Shown here in pieces: positions 50,939 to 61,020 of a stretch of 64,000 bases of DNA. This stretch comes from Polaribacter huanghezhanensis (lineage in GTDB: Bacteria > Bacteroidota > Bacteroidia > Flavobacteriales > Flavobacteriaceae), in the NCBI RefSeq assembly GCF_030444335.1, contig NZ_CP128595.1, forward strand, positions 2,494,501 to 2,558,500. Direction: 5' to 3'. The notes under the pieces are model-generated. The model was not told the DNA's origin and did not search any database. It saw only the letters and a program-made list of their open reading frames with translations. A program made the translations under genes and the position numbers. Numbering within the stretch: position 1 is the first letter of the stretch; every line of letters starts with the position of its first letter.

Positions 50939-52255
50939 CTACGCTTTCTTCGTTTTAAAACGTCCATAAAACAGAATATACCCATAACACACAATCGTTA
51001 AAATAAACGCTGTTTTAAAGCCAAAACCATCAATTAAATTTCCAAAGAAAAACGGAATAATTGCGCCACCAACAATTGCCATACACAACAAACCAGAAGC
51101 TTGTGCTTTTAAATCGCCCAAACCTTCTAAACTCAATGTAAAAATGGTTGGAAACATAATTGAGTTGAACAATCCAACCGCTAAAATAGACCACATAGAT
51201 AGTAAACCAGTGGTGCTCATAGAAATTACAATCATGCTAATTGCCAACAAGGCAAAAATGCTCAACACTTTTCCTGCTGCCATAATTTTGGTTAAATACG
51301 CGCCAACAAAACGACCAATCATGGCACCTCCCCAATAAAATATGACAAAAATCCCTAATAACGATTTTGGATCTTTTCCAGAAAATGTTTGGTTAAATGT
51401 ATTGGCAATGGTATTTGCAATGTTCATCATGGTTTCGTTTTCTGCAACAATTGGTGCCAATCCAGCATCGTAAAAATAATTTACTAAAAAACTACCAATG
51501 GCAACTTCTGCGCCAACGTACACAAAGATTCCCAATGCGCCCATCAACATGATTTTATTTTTTAGCAATTTAAAATAACCGCCTTTCGGACTTTCTTCTA
51601 TCAGTTTTGGCAATTTAGTAAATAGAAAAATCACTGCTAACAATAAAATAAAACCAGCAATTAGTAAAAATGGCGTTTGCACCGTTGCTGCTTCCGAAAT
51701 ATAATATGCACTTTTTTGAGTTTCGTTTAACAACCCAATTTCTTCGGATGATTTTACAGAATCGCTCAGTAAAAATAAGGCGCCAACAACAGGCGCAATG
51801 GTGGTTCCTAATGAATTAAATGCTTGCGATAAATTCAATCTACTACTCGCTCCTTCTTCACTTCCTAACAACGCTACAAACGGATTTGCCGCAACTTGTA
51901 AAATGGTAATTCCGCCCGCTAACGTAAAATAGCCCACTAAAAAAACAGCAAATAATCTGTGTTCTGCCGCAGGATAAAATAACAAACAACCAATTGCCAT
52001 GGTTACCAAACCTAACACGATTCCTTTTTTATAGCCAATTTTTGATAAGAGATATCCGGCAGGTAAAGAGAATACAAAAAACGCTACAAAAAAGGCAAAT
52101 TGCACCAAGACTGTTTTTGCGTACGACATTTCAAAAACATCTTTCAACCTCGGAATTAAAGAATCTACCAACACGGTAATAAATCCCCATAAAAAGAATA
52201 AAGAAGTTAAAAATATAAATGCTGATCTGTATGATTTGTTCGTTGATGTATTCAT
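50939..52255 (-). CDS. Sugar MFS transporter (FucP/NagP/GluP type)
   Basis: A 438-residue protein with about 12 membrane helices. FucP-family hallmarks: FFLWGFITVLVDSLIPRLKD, GYLLSKIGYKKGIVLGLVTM, AANPFVALLGSEEGASSRLN LSQAFNSLGT as two adjoining segments, and FNSIMFPTIFTLSLEGLGDL. Family members import fucose, glucose/galactose or GlcNAc with protons. With the glycosylasparaginase, GH92 and GH20 genes upstream on the same strand and nearby, GlcNAc or mannose is the likely cargo. It ends the minus-strand glycan operon. Confidence 0.9.
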   Translation of the reverse strand: MNTSTNKSYRSAFIFLTSLFFLWGFITVLVDSLIPRLKDVFEMSYAKTVLVQFAFFVAFFVFSLPAGYLLSKIGYKKGIVLGLVTMAIGCLLFYPAAEHRLFAVFLVGYFTLAGGITILQVAANPFVALLGSEEGASSRLNLSQAFNSLGTTIAPVVGALFLLSDSVKSSEEIGLLNETQKSAYYISEAATVQTPFLLIAGFILLLAVIFLFTKLPKLIEESPKGGYFKLLKNKIMLMGALGIFVYVGAEVAIGSFLVNYFYDAGLAPIVAENETMMNIANTIANTFNQTFSGKDPKSLLGIFVIFYWGGAMIGRFVGAYLTKIMAAGKVLSIFALLAISMIVISMSTTGLLSMWSILAVGLFNSIMFPTIFTLSLEGLGDLKAQASGLLCMAIVGGAIIPFFFGNLIDGFGFKTAFILTIVCYGYILFYGRFKTKKA

Positions 52256-52294
52256 TAATTTTATTCTTTTTGATTATTTCTTTTCAATTTAAAA

Positions 52295-52326
52295 CTCTGC
52301 ACCTTTGCACCTCTGCAACTTTGCAA
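52295..52326 (-). repeat. Octanucleotide array (KTGCARAG)
   Basis: Four tandem 8-mers on the minus strand: TTGCAAAG, TTGCAGAG, GTGCAAAG, GTGCAGAG, between the glycosylasparaginase stop (52332) and the MFS start. Same family as 8770-8801. Confidence 0.7.
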
Positions 52327-52331
52327 CTTCT

Positions 52332-53330
52332 TTACGCTTTTTTAGTGTACGCGTTAGACTCTACATACGTTTGTTTTCCTTCTTGATATTTGCTTATTCC
52401 AAATCCGCCATGAATACAATAACAACCATATTCTCCTTGTTTGTTTAGCGCAACATAACCTACTTGAAAATTCTTGTAATTTGGATTGGACTCCACAATT
52501 CTTTTTACGCCTTCTTCACACGCTTCTTGCGGCGTTCTTCCTTGGCGCATTAATTCTACAATTAAATAACTTCCTACGGTTTTTAACACCTCTTCTCCCA
52601 TTCCGGTTGCTGTTGCTCCTCCAACAGTATTGTCTATAAATAATCCTGAACCAATAATTGCAGAATCTCCAACGCGTCCAGCCATTTTATACGCCAATCC
52701 GCTTGTGGTACAACCGCCAGAAATATCGCCATTTTTATCAATGGCTAACATGCCAATGGTATCGTGATTTTCTATATTGATAATCGGTTTGTATTCTGAT
52801 TTTACTTTCCATTTTTCCCAGGCTTTTCTAGAAGATTCTGTTAACAAATTTTCTCTTTTAAATCCTTGAGAAACGGCAAATTGTTCTGCTCCTTTTCCTG
52901 CTAACAACACATGCGGTGTTTCTTCCATTACTTTACGAGCCACAGAAATTGGATGTGCAATGTTTTCCATACAAACCACTGCTCCGTAATCGCCTTTTTT
53001 ATTCATAATACACGCATCTAAGGTTACATTTCCGTCTCTGTCTGGAGTTGCACCATTTCCTACGGTGGTGTTTTTTAAATCGGCTTCTTCAATTCTACAA
53101 CCCGCTTCAATAGCATCAATCGATGCTCCGCCTTTTTCTAAAACTTCCCAAGCTGCTTTTGTTGCATTATGAAAACGCCAAGTTGCAACTACAATTGGTA
53201 AAACTGGTGTTCCAACTGCAGCTGCTTTTTTGTCTTTTTTAGCTTCGGTTTCACAAGAAATAATTGATGGAACAACTGCCAAACCTAATCCTGTTAAGGA
53301 AGCTCTTTTTATAAAATTTCTACGTTTCAT
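52332..53330 (-). CDS. Glycosylasparaginase (N4-GlcNAc-asparaginase), Tat-exported
   Basis: A 332-residue Ntn hydrolase that cuts the GlcNAc-Asn bond, the last step in N-glycoprotein breakdown. Twin-arginine signal MKRRNFIKRASLTGLGLA and a Cys (SIISC, C26) that may be lipidated. The autoproteolysis site is ENHD190-T191-IGM, with T191 the catalytic N-terminal Thr; GRVGDSAIIGSGLFIDNTVG and ATATGMGEE form the substrate pocket. It is like the Elizabethkingia enzyme. It lies 2 bp after the first GH92 stop in a tight operon. Confidence 0.93.
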   Translation of the reverse strand: MKRRNFIKRASLTGLGLAVVPSIISCETEAKKDKKAAAVGTPVLPIVVATWRFHNATKAAWEVLEKGGASIDAIEAGCRIEEADLKNTTVGNGATPDRDGNVTLDACIMNKKGDYGAVVCMENIAHPISVARKVMEETPHVLLAGKGAEQFAVSQGFKRENLLTESSRKAWEKWKVKSEYKPIINIENHDTIGMLAIDKNGDISGGCTTSGLAYKMAGRVGDSAIIGSGLFIDNTVGGATATGMGEEVLKTVGSYLIVELMRQGRTPQEACEEGVKRIVESNPNYKNFQVGYVALNKQGEYGCYCIHGGFGISKYQEGKQTYVESNAYTKKA

Positions 53331-53332
53331 TT

Positions 53333-55675
53333 TTATTCTTTTATTTTTTTAAAACTTTTATTTTTACTTAAAGAATACGGAAGGTCTTCTTCTTTACTTC
53401 CCCAAGTTTTATTTGGTGTCGGACTCATTTTAAAATTAAATCTTCCACCATTTTGAATCGTTTTATAGGTCAAGTAATTTTTAGAAGTATCAATTCCATT
53501 TAAAGTAGTTGATTGTATATAAAAATTATTTTTCGAATTGTTATCTGCATTAATAACAAAAGTATTTCCGTTTTGTAAATGCAACGTTGCTTTTTTAAAC
53601 AACGGCCCACCAATTATATATTGATCTGTTGCAGGAGTTACAGGATAAAATCCTAAAGCGCTAAAAACATACCAAGCAGAAGTTTGCCCATTATCTTCAT
53701 CACCACAATAACCATCTGGAGTTGCACTGTATAAATCATCTAAAACGGTTCTAATTTTTTCTTGTGTTTTATAAGGTACGCCAGCGTGATTGTATAAATA
53801 AATCATGTGTTGAATTGGCTGATTTCCGTGTGCGTAATTCCCCATATTTACAATTTGCATTTCGCGAATTTCATGAATGGTTCCGCCGTAATAAGAATCG
53901 TCAAAATCTGGTGGCATTGTAAAAACACCATCCAATTGTTTTATAAAATTTTTCTTTCCGCCCATTAAATGTATCAATCCGTCAACATCATGAAAAACAG
54001 ACCACGTATAATGCAAACTATTTCCTTCGGTAAAAGCATCGCCCCATTTTAAAGGGTTAAATGGCGATTGAAAAGTTCCGTCTTTATTTTTACCTCGCAT
54101 TAAATTGGTTGAAGGATCAAACATATTTTTATAGTTTAAAGATTGATTATAGTATTTATCTGCAATTTCTTTTTTCCCTAATTTATCTGCCATTTGCGCA
54201 ATGGTAAAATCTGCATACGCATATTCTAAAGTTCTAGCAACGTTTTCATTAACCCCAACATTATAAGGCACATAACCTAAACTATTGTAATATTCTAAAC
54301 CTTCTCTACCCACTGAACTTGCAGGTCTTCCTTTAGAAACTGTTGCGTTTTTTAAAATCGCTTCAAATAAAATTGTAGCTGTTTTTTTGTTTACGTTTCC
54401 TTTTAGAAAAGCATCTACAGCAATTGGTGCAGAATTAGAACCAATCATACAATCTCTGTGTCCAGGACTTGCCCATTCTGGCAACCAACCAGATTCTTTA
54501 TAAGTATTTGCTAATCCATCCATAATATGACTATTAAGTTCAGGGTACATCATATTAAAAAATGGATAAACCGCTCTAAAAGTGTCCCAAAAACCGTTGT
54601 CTGTAAACATATAACCCGGTAAAACTTTTCCGTTATACGGACTGTAATGAACAACTTTATTGTCTTTATCAAACTCATAAAATTTTCTTGGAAACAATAA
54701 AACACGGTACAAACAAGAATAAAAAGTTCTAATATTATCAATATTATCATCTTCTACCTGAATTTTATTCAGCTCTTTTTCCCAAGCTTGTTTTGCTTTT
54801 TCTTTGGTTTGATCAAAAGAATCTTTACCAATTTCTCTATCTAAATTTAGTTGTGCTTGTTCTGGACTGATAAATGAAGATGCTACTTTTACATGAACAA
54901 CTTCTCCTTTTTTGGTTTTAAAACCAATAATGGCTCCAACATGTTTTCCTTCGCTATCTAATGTGTTTTCTAACAATTTCCAACCATCTGTCCACGTATG
55001 ATTAATTTCAAAATCTTTATCAAATTCTGCCACAAAATAATTGTGAAAATTATCTGGAACTCCGCCACTATTATTTCTACTATAACCAATAATTTTACGT
55101 TCTTCAGGAATTATTTTAACCATAGAGCCTTTAAAAAAAGCATCGAGCATAATATAAGAAGAGTCCGATTTTGGAAATGTAAATTTAAAATGCGCGGCTC
55201 TTTCTGTTGGCGCAACTTCTGCAACCACATCATAATCGGCCAAATACACTTTATAATGATATGGCTTTACAGTTTCTGCTTTGTGCGAAAACCAAGATTG
55301 TCTTTCTTCTTCTTTGTATTTTAATTTCCCTGTAACTGCCATAAAAGAAAAAGCTGCATAATCATTAATCCAAGGACTTGGTTGATGCGTTTGCTTAATT
55401 CCTCTAATCTTATTTTCATTGTATTTATACGTCCAACCATCGCCCATTTTTGATGTCATTGGAGTCCAAAAATTCATTCCCCAAGGCGTTGCAATTGCAG
55501 GATATGTATTTCCGTTTGATAAACTATATTTAGAATCTGTTCCCATTAACGGATTTACATAATCTACCAAAGCAACCTCTGAAGTTGTTTTTGAAATCTT
55601 ATTTTCATGCTTCTCACAGCTAAATGCCATCAATACTAAAAGCATTAAAATTTTAGTCGTTCCTTTTATTTTCAT
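53333..55675 (-). CDS. GH92 alpha-mannosidase-like lipoprotein, Gln at the catalytic acid position
   Basis: A 780-residue lipoprotein (LMAFSC, C20) of GH92, a Ca2+-dependent exo-alpha-mannosidase family. It has YVNPLMGTDSKYSLSNGNTY at the N-terminus and GDEDNGQTSAWYVFSALGFY with the base Asp pair (D659, D661). The acid-loop is H616-G-N-Q619-P, where the two neighbours have HGNEP. It also lacks the HLSGTG-type motif, having GIKQTHQPSPWINDYAAFSF instead. So it belongs to another GH92 subgroup, with a possible change of leaving group; substrate not proven. It starts 3 bp after the stop of the next GH92 gene. Confidence 0.9.
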   Translation of the reverse strand: MKIKGTTKILMLLVLMAFSCEKHENKISKTTSEVALVDYVNPLMGTDSKYSLSNGNTYPAIATPWGMNFWTPMTSKMGDGWTYKYNENKIRGIKQTHQPSPWINDYAAFSFMAVTGKLKYKEEERQSWFSHKAETVKPYHYKVYLADYDVVAEVAPTERAAHFKFTFPKSDSSYIMLDAFFKGSMVKIIPEERKIIGYSRNNSGGVPDNFHNYFVAEFDKDFEINHTWTDGWKLLENTLDSEGKHVGAIIGFKTKKGEVVHVKVASSFISPEQAQLNLDREIGKDSFDQTKEKAKQAWEKELNKIQVEDDNIDNIRTFYSCLYRVLLFPRKFYEFDKDNKVVHYSPYNGKVLPGYMFTDNGFWDTFRAVYPFFNMMYPELNSHIMDGLANTYKESGWLPEWASPGHRDCMIGSNSAPIAVDAFLKGNVNKKTATILFEAILKNATVSKGRPASSVGREGLEYYNSLGYVPYNVGVNENVARTLEYAYADFTIAQMADKLGKKEIADKYYNQSLNYKNMFDPSTNLMRGKNKDGTFQSPFNPLKWGDAFTEGNSLHYTWSVFHDVDGLIHLMGGKKNFIKQLDGVFTMPPDFDDSYYGGTIHEIREMQIVNMGNYAHGNQPIQHMIYLYNHAGVPYKTQEKIRTVLDDLYSATPDGYCGDEDNGQTSAWYVFSALGFYPVTPATDQYIIGGPLFKKATLHLQNGNTFVINADNNSKNNFYIQSTTLNGIDTSKNYLTYKTIQNGGRFNFKMSPTPNKTWGSKEEDLPYSLSKNKSFKKIKE

Positions 55676-55678
55676 TAT

Positions 55679-57988
55679 TTATATTTTTGGTTGATTAGAC
55701 ATCGTAAAAACAAATTCGCCTCCATTCATAATTTCTTTATGCAAGATATAATTTCTATTTATTTCTTTTCCGTTGATGGTTAATTTAGAAACGTACACAT
55801 TTTCTTTGGATTGATTTTTTGTTGAAATCACCAAAGTTTTTCCGTTTTCTAAATTTAAAATAGCCTTTTTTACATTCGGACTTCCCAACGCGTATCTATC
55901 TGAACCCGGAATTACAGGATAAAATCCTAGAGAACTAAAAATATACCAAGCACTCATTTGACCAGCGTCATCATTTCCACACAAACCGTCAACTCCAGTT
56001 CCGTACATCGTGTCCATAATCATTCTTACTCTTGCTTGTGTTTTATAGGCTTTTCCTGTCCAATTGTATAAATATGGAATGTGATGTCCTGGTTCGTTTC
56101 CATGCACATAATTTCCAATAATTCCATCTCTGGTAATGTCTTCGTGTTGGTCAATAAATTTATCATCAATTTCCATGGTAAACAATGAATCTAAATGTTG
56201 AGAAAATTTTTCTTTTCCACCCATCATTTTCACCATTTTATCTAATTGATGCGGAACGTACAAGCCGTAATTCCACGCATTTCCTTCAATAAAACCCTGT
56301 CCGTGTGTGTCTAAAGGATCAAAGTTTTTTCTAAAAGTTCCGTCAGATAATCTTGGACTCATATATCCGTTCTTTGGATTGAACACATTGTTGTAATATT
56401 CTGATCTTTCTAAAAATGTGTTCTCTGTTTTTGTATTATTTACGCTCTTAGCAATTTGAGCAATTGTCCAATCGTCATAGGCATATTCTAAGGTTTTAGA
56501 AACGGAAGAATGACTTTTATCATCTGGCACATATTTGTAATCCAAATAATCTCCAATTCCGTCAAAATAACGAACATTTGCTGTTGCAACTGCTGCTTTT
56601 AAAGCGCGGTTTTTATCAAAATCTCCTACCTTTTTTACTATTGCATCTGCAATTACAGAAGTGGCATGATAGCCAATCATACACCAATTTTCGTTGGCAT
56701 AATGACTCCAAATTGGCAACATATGATGCACACTTTGTTCTTGATGCGCCAACATCGATTTTATCATGTCATTATTTCGTTCTTGCTGAATAATATTAAA
56801 CAACGGATGCAAAGCTCTATACGTGTCCCAAAGTGAAAAAATCGTGTAATTTGTAAACCCTTTTGATTCGTGAATATTTTGATCTAAACCTCTATATTTT
56901 CCGTCTACATCTTCATATAAAATCGGACTTAACATGGTGTGGTATAAAGCTGTGTAAAATGTTTCTTTTTGAGATTCTTCGATTGTTTCTACCTCAATTT
57001 TAGACAACTCATCATTCCATTTTTGTTGCGTTTCGGCTTTGGTTTTATTAAAATCCCAATGCGGAATCTCCGCTTCTAAGTTTTTCATTGCACCAGCAGA
57101 ACTTACTGAAGATAATGCAAATTTCATCTTAATCTTTTCGCCTTCTTTGGTGTCAAAATTAAAATACGCTCTGATGTCTTTTCCAGCCATTTCTGGAAAG
57201 TTTTTCTCTTCATTAAATCGACCATAAAAACCATTGTAGGTTATTTTATCATACTTTTTATGTCCGTAGCTTTTAAAAGGTTTTGAAAACTTGATGGCAA
57301 AAAATATTTTTTTAGTTCTTGCCCAACCTTTGGTTTGTCTGTAACCCGTAACGGTAGAATCGTTTTCTACTCGTAAAAAAGTCCATACATTTTTGTTATC
57401 ATGCTGATACACATTGTACACCAAGTCTAATAAAATATGTGATTCTGATGATTTCGGAAATGTATATTGATGAAATCCTACACGTTCTGTCGTTGTTAAT
57501 TCTGCTTTTATCTTGTAATCTTCTAAATCAACTTTATAATACCCTGCCTGTGCTGTTTCATTTTTGTGAGAGAATTTTGAGTAAAATCCTTTGGTTCCTT
57601 CTTTGGTTTCAATCGGATCTAAGACTAACTTTCCTGTGGTTGGCATTACTAAAAAATCTCCTAAATCTGAATGTCCTGTCCCGCTAAAATTTGTGTGTGC
57701 AAAACCAATAATTGTAGCATCTTTATATTGATAACCAGCACAATATTCGTAGGTTTTCGGATTGTATTTTCCGTCTATAAACATCACTTCAAAATTTGTT
57801 TGCGGACTTAGTTGCACCATTCCAAAAGGGGCAGTTGCTCCAGGATATACATGTCCCATTTTACTGGTTCCAATCATTGGATTTACATATTTCACAAAAT
57901 CTTTTGAAGCTTTTTTTTCTGAATCTAATTCAGAAGTACAGCTTGCAAATGAAATTACCAAAGCTGCTAATAGTACTTTTTTAATCAT
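55679..57988 (-). CDS. GH92 alpha-mannosidase lipoprotein
   Basis: A 769-residue lipoprotein (VISFASC, C17). GH92 motifs: YVNPMIGTSKMGHVYPGATA, GFAHTNFSGTGHSDLGDFLV, HGNEP with acid E632, and CGNDDAGQMSAWYIFSSLGF with the base Asp pair. An exo-alpha-mannosidase for alpha-1,2/1,3 or similar linkages; the linkage cannot be read from sequence. Middle of three tandem GH92 genes, gaps of 3 and 41 bp. Confidence 0.93.
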   Translation of the reverse strand: MIKKVLLAALVISFASCTSELDSEKKASKDFVKYVNPMIGTSKMGHVYPGATAPFGMVQLSPQTNFEVMFIDGKYNPKTYEYCAGYQYKDATIIGFAHTNFSGTGHSDLGDFLVMPTTGKLVLDPIETKEGTKGFYSKFSHKNETAQAGYYKVDLEDYKIKAELTTTERVGFHQYTFPKSSESHILLDLVYNVYQHDNKNVWTFLRVENDSTVTGYRQTKGWARTKKIFFAIKFSKPFKSYGHKKYDKITYNGFYGRFNEEKNFPEMAGKDIRAYFNFDTKEGEKIKMKFALSSVSSAGAMKNLEAEIPHWDFNKTKAETQQKWNDELSKIEVETIEESQKETFYTALYHTMLSPILYEDVDGKYRGLDQNIHESKGFTNYTIFSLWDTYRALHPLFNIIQQERNNDMIKSMLAHQEQSVHHMLPIWSHYANENWCMIGYHATSVIADAIVKKVGDFDKNRALKAAVATANVRYFDGIGDYLDYKYVPDDKSHSSVSKTLEYAYDDWTIAQIAKSVNNTKTENTFLERSEYYNNVFNPKNGYMSPRLSDGTFRKNFDPLDTHGQGFIEGNAWNYGLYVPHQLDKMVKMMGGKEKFSQHLDSLFTMEIDDKFIDQHEDITRDGIIGNYVHGNEPGHHIPYLYNWTGKAYKTQARVRMIMDTMYGTGVDGLCGNDDAGQMSAWYIFSSLGFYPVIPGSDRYALGSPNVKKAILNLENGKTLVISTKNQSKENVYVSKLTINGKEINRNYILHKEIMNGGEFVFTMSNQPKI

Positions 57989-58029
57989 TATCTATTATTA
58001 AAGATTGCTGCTTACGCAGGAATAATTTT

Positions 58030-60957
58030 TTACTTAATTTCGATTTCATCTGCAAACAACCAACTTCTACCATTGTGTTTGTACCCCAAATGCCATGTTG
58101 GTAAAACGCCTAGTTTTTTTGCAACTACTTTTACATATCTCACTTTTTTATTTTTAAAATTAAATTGTATTTTTCTAACAGAAGCTTTTCCGTTAGGTTT
58201 TGTAGCATCAATTATTTTAGAGGCAGTTTTTGTAAATGTTTTATTATTAGTACTGACATACATTTCTACTTTAGTAGGTAAAAAAATCCAGCTCTGTTGA
58301 TCTTCTAAAAATCCAATAGTTGTTGATGATATTTCTTTTAATTTTCCTAAATCTACCGTTGCAATTACATCTGAATCAGCATAACCTTGCCAAGTTCCGG
58401 TTCTAAAATCTTCTGCTCCGATAATTCCATCAATCAACGCATTTTTTCCACCACCATTGTATTGATTTGCATACTTGGTTTTTAATGTAATGGTAACATT
58501 TGGATCTATTTTAAAAAACTCAGTGGTAATCGTTGCGCTTTTTTGACCCTCTTTTTCTGCGTATACTTTTAAGTTTGTTTTTTCTGAAATGGTAAATGGT
58601 TTTTCGTATTTCATAAATTCATCTCCAAAAGAATAATAAATACTTGCATCTTTATTTACAGAGTTTAACGTCACCGTCGTTTTTCCTTTAAAAGCAATAT
58701 CTCCTGTTTCAATAAATGGCGCAGCTACAATTAAATGTTCTTTGATTTCTGTAACAGGTATGTATGCATCTTCTGTTCCCCATGTTGATGGTTTGTCTGT
58801 CATTACAAATCGCAAACTTCCACCAGCAACAATGTCTTTGTGTTTTAAAAAGGTGTACGGATAATTTTCACCGTTCAACTCAACCGATTTAATGTATTTG
58901 TTTGTTGTAGAAATGGAGTCAGCAACAATGGTGAATGTTTTTCCGCTTTCTAAGTTGATGCTTGCTTTCGGAAATAATGGTGCTCCAATAATATATTGAT
59001 TTGACCCAGGCGTTACAGAATAAAATCCCATAGAACTCAGCACAAACCAAGCACTCATTTGTCCGCAATCTTCGTTTCCTGAAATTCCAGCTGGATCGTT
59101 TGTATATAATTCAGTTAAAATCTGACGTACTTTTTCTTGTGTTTTATACGGTTTATTGACAAAATTATACAAATACGCCATGTGATGACTTGGTTCATTT
59201 CCGTGTGCGTATTGTCCAATTAATCCTGTAATATCAGCTTGATTTCTTCCCGAAGTTTCATTTTTTGCGGTAAATAATTTATCCAATTGCTTTTCTAAAT
59301 TCTCTTTTCCGCCTAGCAAATTGATAAACCCAGAAACATCTTGTGGTACATAAAAACTGTATTGCCAAGAATTGGCTTCTGTATAATTAAAATTTACCTC
59401 AAAAGGATCAAAAGGTGAAAACCACGTATTTCTAAAACGTCCACGCATAAAATGTGTTGAAGGATCGAATACGTTTTTATAATATTGCGCTCTTTCTGTG
59501 TAGGTTTTATAATCATCCTCTTTTCCTAAGGCTTTTGCCATCTCTGCAATGGTCCAATCATCATAGGCATATTCTAAAGTTTTAGAAACCGATTCTGATT
59601 CTTTTTCAACGGGAATAAATCCATGTTTTTTATACGAATCCAATCCTAATTTATCTCTTGTCGCCGAATGTTTCATCGCTTCAAAAGCTTTGTTTACATC
59701 GTAATTTCTGATTCCTTTTAAATAGGCATCAGCAATTACAGGAACCGCGTGATAACCAATCATACAACCTGTATAACTTGCAGATAAATCCCAAATTGGC
59801 ATGATTCCACCTTCATCGTATTTTGCTAAAAATGTATTGATAAAATCGTTGGTTCTGTTTTGTTCTATAATGGTATATAATGGATGCGCAGCTCTAAACG
59901 TATCCCAAAGTGAGAATACCGTGTAATAATCAAACTCTTTTGTTTTATGGATTTTCATATCCATTCCACGATAACGGCCATCAATATCTTGGTACAAATT
60001 TGGCGCAATCATGGTGTGATATAATGCCGTATAGAAATTGGTTTTGTAATCAATATTATCAGATTCTATAACTATTTTTTCTAATTGTTGTTCCCAAACA
60101 CCTTGCGTTTCTTTTTTGATTTCTTCAAAGGTTTTACTACCAATTTCTAATTGCCAATTATGAATTGCTCCTTCTTCATCAACGGGCGAAATTCCGATGG
60201 TAACATTTATTTCATTTCCAGTAGCATTGTCAAATTCAAAAGCAGCTTTTACTTTTTTTCCTGCTGTTCTATCATTTAAAAAAGTAACTTTTGTAAACGG
60301 TTTAGAAAACAACATGTCAAAAAATAATCGTTGATCTGTAGCCCAAGCTTTAGAAAAACGATATCCAGAAACTGCTGTTTTAGAATTGATGGTTAGTTTA
60401 GAGTCTAACACTTCGTCTCGATGTTCTAAATCTAAAATAATAACTTGTTTTGAACCTTCTGCAAATTGATATTTATGAATTCCGCTTCGTTCTTTCACTG
60501 TCAATTCAACCTCAATATTGGTGTCGTCTAAATATACTTTATAATACCCTGGTTCTGCAATTTCGTTGTCATGAGAAAATTTAGATTTATAGCCTTCTTT
60601 TCCGTCTGCGCCATTATTAAAAACCACTTTATTTGTGGGCATTAATAAAATATCTCCATAATCAGAAACTCCTGTTCCACTTAAATGTGTGTGTGAAAAT
60701 CCAAATATTTCAGAATCAGAATAATGATACCCTGAACATCCATCCCAACCATCTAATCGTGTATCTGGACTCAATTGCATCATTCCAAACGGACTTGTAG
60801 CACCAGGATATGTGTGTCCGTGACCTCCCGTTCCGATAAACGGATTTACATAAGAAATTAATTGTTGGTCTTTTTGTGCTGGAGAAATTAATGGTTTCGG
60901 TTTACAAGAATTTAAGAAGATTGAAAGTAAAACTAAAAGAAGAAAATATTTTTTCAT
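58030..60957 (-). CDS. GH92 alpha-mannosidase lipoprotein with C-terminal binding module
   Basis: A 975-residue lipoprotein (FLNSC, C18). The GH92 part (about 34-730) has YVNPFIGTGGHGHTYPGATS, GFSHTHLSGTGVSDYGDILL, HGNEP with acid E588 and GNEDCGQMSAWFVLSSMGFY. After it come a chitobiase-type beta-sandwich (about 745-815, GDIAFKGKTTVTLNSVNKDA) and an F5/8-type discoidin-like module (about 825-975, YNGGGKNALIDGIIGAEDFR, VDLGKLKEIS, SWIFLPTKVEMYVS). The GH20 next door carries the same pair. First gene of the minus-strand operon. Confidence 0.93.
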   Translation of the reverse strand: MKKYFLLLVLLSIFLNSCKPKPLISPAQKDQQLISYVNPFIGTGGHGHTYPGATSPFGMMQLSPDTRLDGWDGCSGYHYSDSEIFGFSHTHLSGTGVSDYGDILLMPTNKVVFNNGADGKEGYKSKFSHDNEIAEPGYYKVYLDDTNIEVELTVKERSGIHKYQFAEGSKQVIILDLEHRDEVLDSKLTINSKTAVSGYRFSKAWATDQRLFFDMLFSKPFTKVTFLNDRTAGKKVKAAFEFDNATGNEINVTIGISPVDEEGAIHNWQLEIGSKTFEEIKKETQGVWEQQLEKIVIESDNIDYKTNFYTALYHTMIAPNLYQDIDGRYRGMDMKIHKTKEFDYYTVFSLWDTFRAAHPLYTIIEQNRTNDFINTFLAKYDEGGIMPIWDLSASYTGCMIGYHAVPVIADAYLKGIRNYDVNKAFEAMKHSATRDKLGLDSYKKHGFIPVEKESESVSKTLEYAYDDWTIAEMAKALGKEDDYKTYTERAQYYKNVFDPSTHFMRGRFRNTWFSPFDPFEVNFNYTEANSWQYSFYVPQDVSGFINLLGGKENLEKQLDKLFTAKNETSGRNQADITGLIGQYAHGNEPSHHMAYLYNFVNKPYKTQEKVRQILTELYTNDPAGISGNEDCGQMSAWFVLSSMGFYSVTPGSNQYIIGAPLFPKASINLESGKTFTIVADSISTTNKYIKSVELNGENYPYTFLKHKDIVAGGSLRFVMTDKPSTWGTEDAYIPVTEIKEHLIVAAPFIETGDIAFKGKTTVTLNSVNKDASIYYSFGDEFMKYEKPFTISEKTNLKVYAEKEGQKSATITTEFFKIDPNVTITLKTKYANQYNGGGKNALIDGIIGAEDFRTGTWQGYADSDVIATVDLGKLKEISSTTIGFLEDQQSWIFLPTKVEMYVSTNNKTFTKTASKIIDATKPNGKASVRKIQFNFKNKKVRYVKVVAKKLGVLPTWHLGYKHNGRSWLFADEIEIK

Positions 60958-61020
60958 TCCGTATTTGGATTTATTTATTTGACTAAATTAGCAAGATAAC
61001 AATAATCAACCTATTTATTT

